Positions 63,112 to 64,000 of a DNA stretch of 64,000 nucleotides are shown here, piece after piece (position 1 is the stretch's first letter; the number at the start of each line of letters is the position of its first letter). The position numbers and the translations under genes are program-made. The notes under the pieces were generated by a model. The model was given only the letters and a program-made list of their open reading frames with translations, was not told the origin of the DNA and did no database searches. The DNA is from Rhodoplanes sp963724735. GTDB lineage: Bacteria; Pseudomonadota; Alphaproteobacteria; Rhizobiales; Xanthobacteraceae. Location: assembly GCA_963724735.1 (NCBI GenBank), contig CAVRVX010000013.1, positions 186,001 through 250,000 on the forward strand, read 5' to 3'.

Positions 63112-63327
63112 CTACGACGCGCGACCTTGGCGGTCGTGCGCCGCCTCGCGCGTTTTGTCGTCGTGAGCGGACGGTTCATGCGTCGGCATGTCATCGTCCA
63201 TGATCGCGCGCCAGGCGGCGCCGTCGAGATCATCGAACTGCCCGGTGTTGAGCGCCCACAGGAACGCGACAAGGCCGAGCAGACCGAGCGCGAGCGCGAG
63301 CGGCACGAGATAGATCAGGACTTCCAT
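63112..63327 (-). CDS. ccoS: cbb3-type cytochrome oxidase assembly protein CcoS (FixS)
   Basis: 71 residues: an N-terminal membrane helix (YLVPLALALGLLGLVAFLW) then the CcoS signature LNTGQFDDLDGAA and a charged tail. CcoS is required for cofactor insertion into cbb3 oxidase. It overlaps the end of ccoI by 13 bp. Confidence 0.95.
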   Translation of the reverse strand: MEVLIYLVPLALALGLLGLVAFLWALNTGQFDDLDGAAWRAIMDDDMPTHEPSAHDDKTREAAHDRQGRAS

Positions 63328-64000
63328 TCACCCGCTCCGGCGATACGCGCGCGCAGCGAATTGGTGGTGACCAGGATGGACGAGCCGGACATCGCCAGCG
63401 CAGCGATCAGCGGCGTCGCGTAACCCAGGATCGCGATCGGCACCGCGATCGCATTGTAGACCACCGCGAGCCACAGATTCTCCGACATGATCCGCTTCGC
63501 CCGCTTGGCGATGGCGAGCGCGGTGGCGACCGGCTCGAGGCGGTCGCCGAGGAACACCGCATCCGCCGCCGACTGGGTGAGATGCGCGGCCGTCACCGGC
63601 GAAAGCGACACGTTCGCGGCGGCGAGCGCCGGCGCGTCGTTGATGCCGTCGCCGACCATCAGCACGTTGCGCCCGGCGCGCTTCAACTGCTCGATATGCG
63701 CAATCTTGTCGGCCGGTGTGACCGCGGCTCGCGCCTCCGCAATGTCCAAGAGGCGCGCCACCTGAAGAACCGCCTCCGGCCGATCGCCCGACAGGATCTC
63801 CACCGCGCAGCCTTCCGCCTTCATGCGCGCGACCGTTTCGACGGCATCGGCGCGAATGCGCTGGCGCACGGCGAACACATAACGCGCCTCGCCTTGCGAG
63901 AAGGCGATCGTGGAGGCTTCCGGGTCCGTTTCGGCGACGCGCGCCGCCGCCGCCTCGGAGCCGCAGAAAGAGGGCCGGCCGAGCCACAGCGCCACCCCGT
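63315..64000 (-). CDS. ccoI: Copper-transporting P-type ATPase CcoI (FixI), C-terminal part
   Basis: The frame is open through the window end, so the N-terminus lies outside. Visible are the ILSGDRPEAVLQVARLL hinge region, the MVGDGINDAPAL metal/phosphate motif, and the last two membrane helices (AVVYNAIAVPIAILGYATPL, IAALAMSGSSILVTTNSLRA). CcoI pumps copper for the CcoN subunit of cbb3 oxidase. The usual ccoGHIS order suggests the upstream genes continue past the window. Confidence 0.93.
   Translation of the reverse strand, partial: GVALWLGRPSFCGSEAAAARVAETDPEASTIAFSQGEARYVFAVRQRIRADAVETVARMKAEGCAVEILSGDRPEAVLQVARLLDIAEARAAVTPADKIAHIEQLKRAGRNVLMVGDGINDAPALAAANVSLSPVTAAHLTQSAADAVFLGDRLEPVATALAIAKRAKRIMSENLWLAVVYNAIAVPIAILGYATPLIAALAMSGSSILVTTNSLRARIAGAGEWKS

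Overview
The window looks like the chromosome of a GC-rich alphaproteobacterium of the order Hyphomicrobiales, closest in style to the Bradyrhizobium/Rhodopseudomonas/Afipia group. The evidence is a C4-pathway hemA with an FNR/FixK-type box, the ccoI-ccoS genes for cbb3 oxidase assembly, a SigF-NrsF pair, DUF1236 and DUF3551 secreted proteins, and the dispersed palindromes typical of this group.

Region 1 (1-20160) is core chromosome. A cut-off TPR protein is followed by a branched-chain amino acid block on the minus strand: ilvB, ilvN, a MazE/MazF-like pair, ilvC and leuA. Both ilvB and leuA have short leader peptides rich in the cognate amino acids (ITNLVV and LLLL) followed by hairpins, so transcription attenuation is the likely control. 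Next come an RMD1/YagE-family protein, a polyamine-binding protein, a DUF3551 protein, a rhodanese, a methyltransferase, a decayed HPP gene, sigF-nrsF with its own promoter motif, and small envelope or secreted proteins including three DUF1236 paralogues. The region ends with a frameshifted murA.

Region 2 (20162-38800) starts at a tRNA-Thr(GGU) gene split directly after the anticodon by a 221-nt sequence with the hallmarks of a complete IC3 group I intron. Downstream is a graveyard of insertion sequences (IS110, IS1634, IS66, IS3, IS21, IS481, IS1182, IS5, IS30) and recombinase remnants. Embedded in it are a phage-type recombination module (YqaJ exonuclease plus an ERF annealing protein fused to an HNH-like domain), an RHH-HTH regulator, a phaB acetoacetyl-CoA reductase, a HAD-like protein and a stray copy of a receiver-domain end.

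Region 3 (38800-50440) is an acetate/organic-acid cluster: a DUF294 remnant, yjcH-actP, an OFA-family transporter and acs, broken up by a truncated group II intron fused in frame to an IS1182 transposase half and by a frameshifted IS701 copy. Region 4 (51400-64000) is again core: a second yjcH-actP-DUF294-exonuclease operon, a hybrid sensor kinase, ycjX-ycjF, hemA, a small kinase, and ccoS-ccoI running off the end. Three otherwise recognisable chromosomal genes (murA and both actP copies) carry single frameshifts; whether these are real or sequencing errors cannot be decided from the sequence alone.
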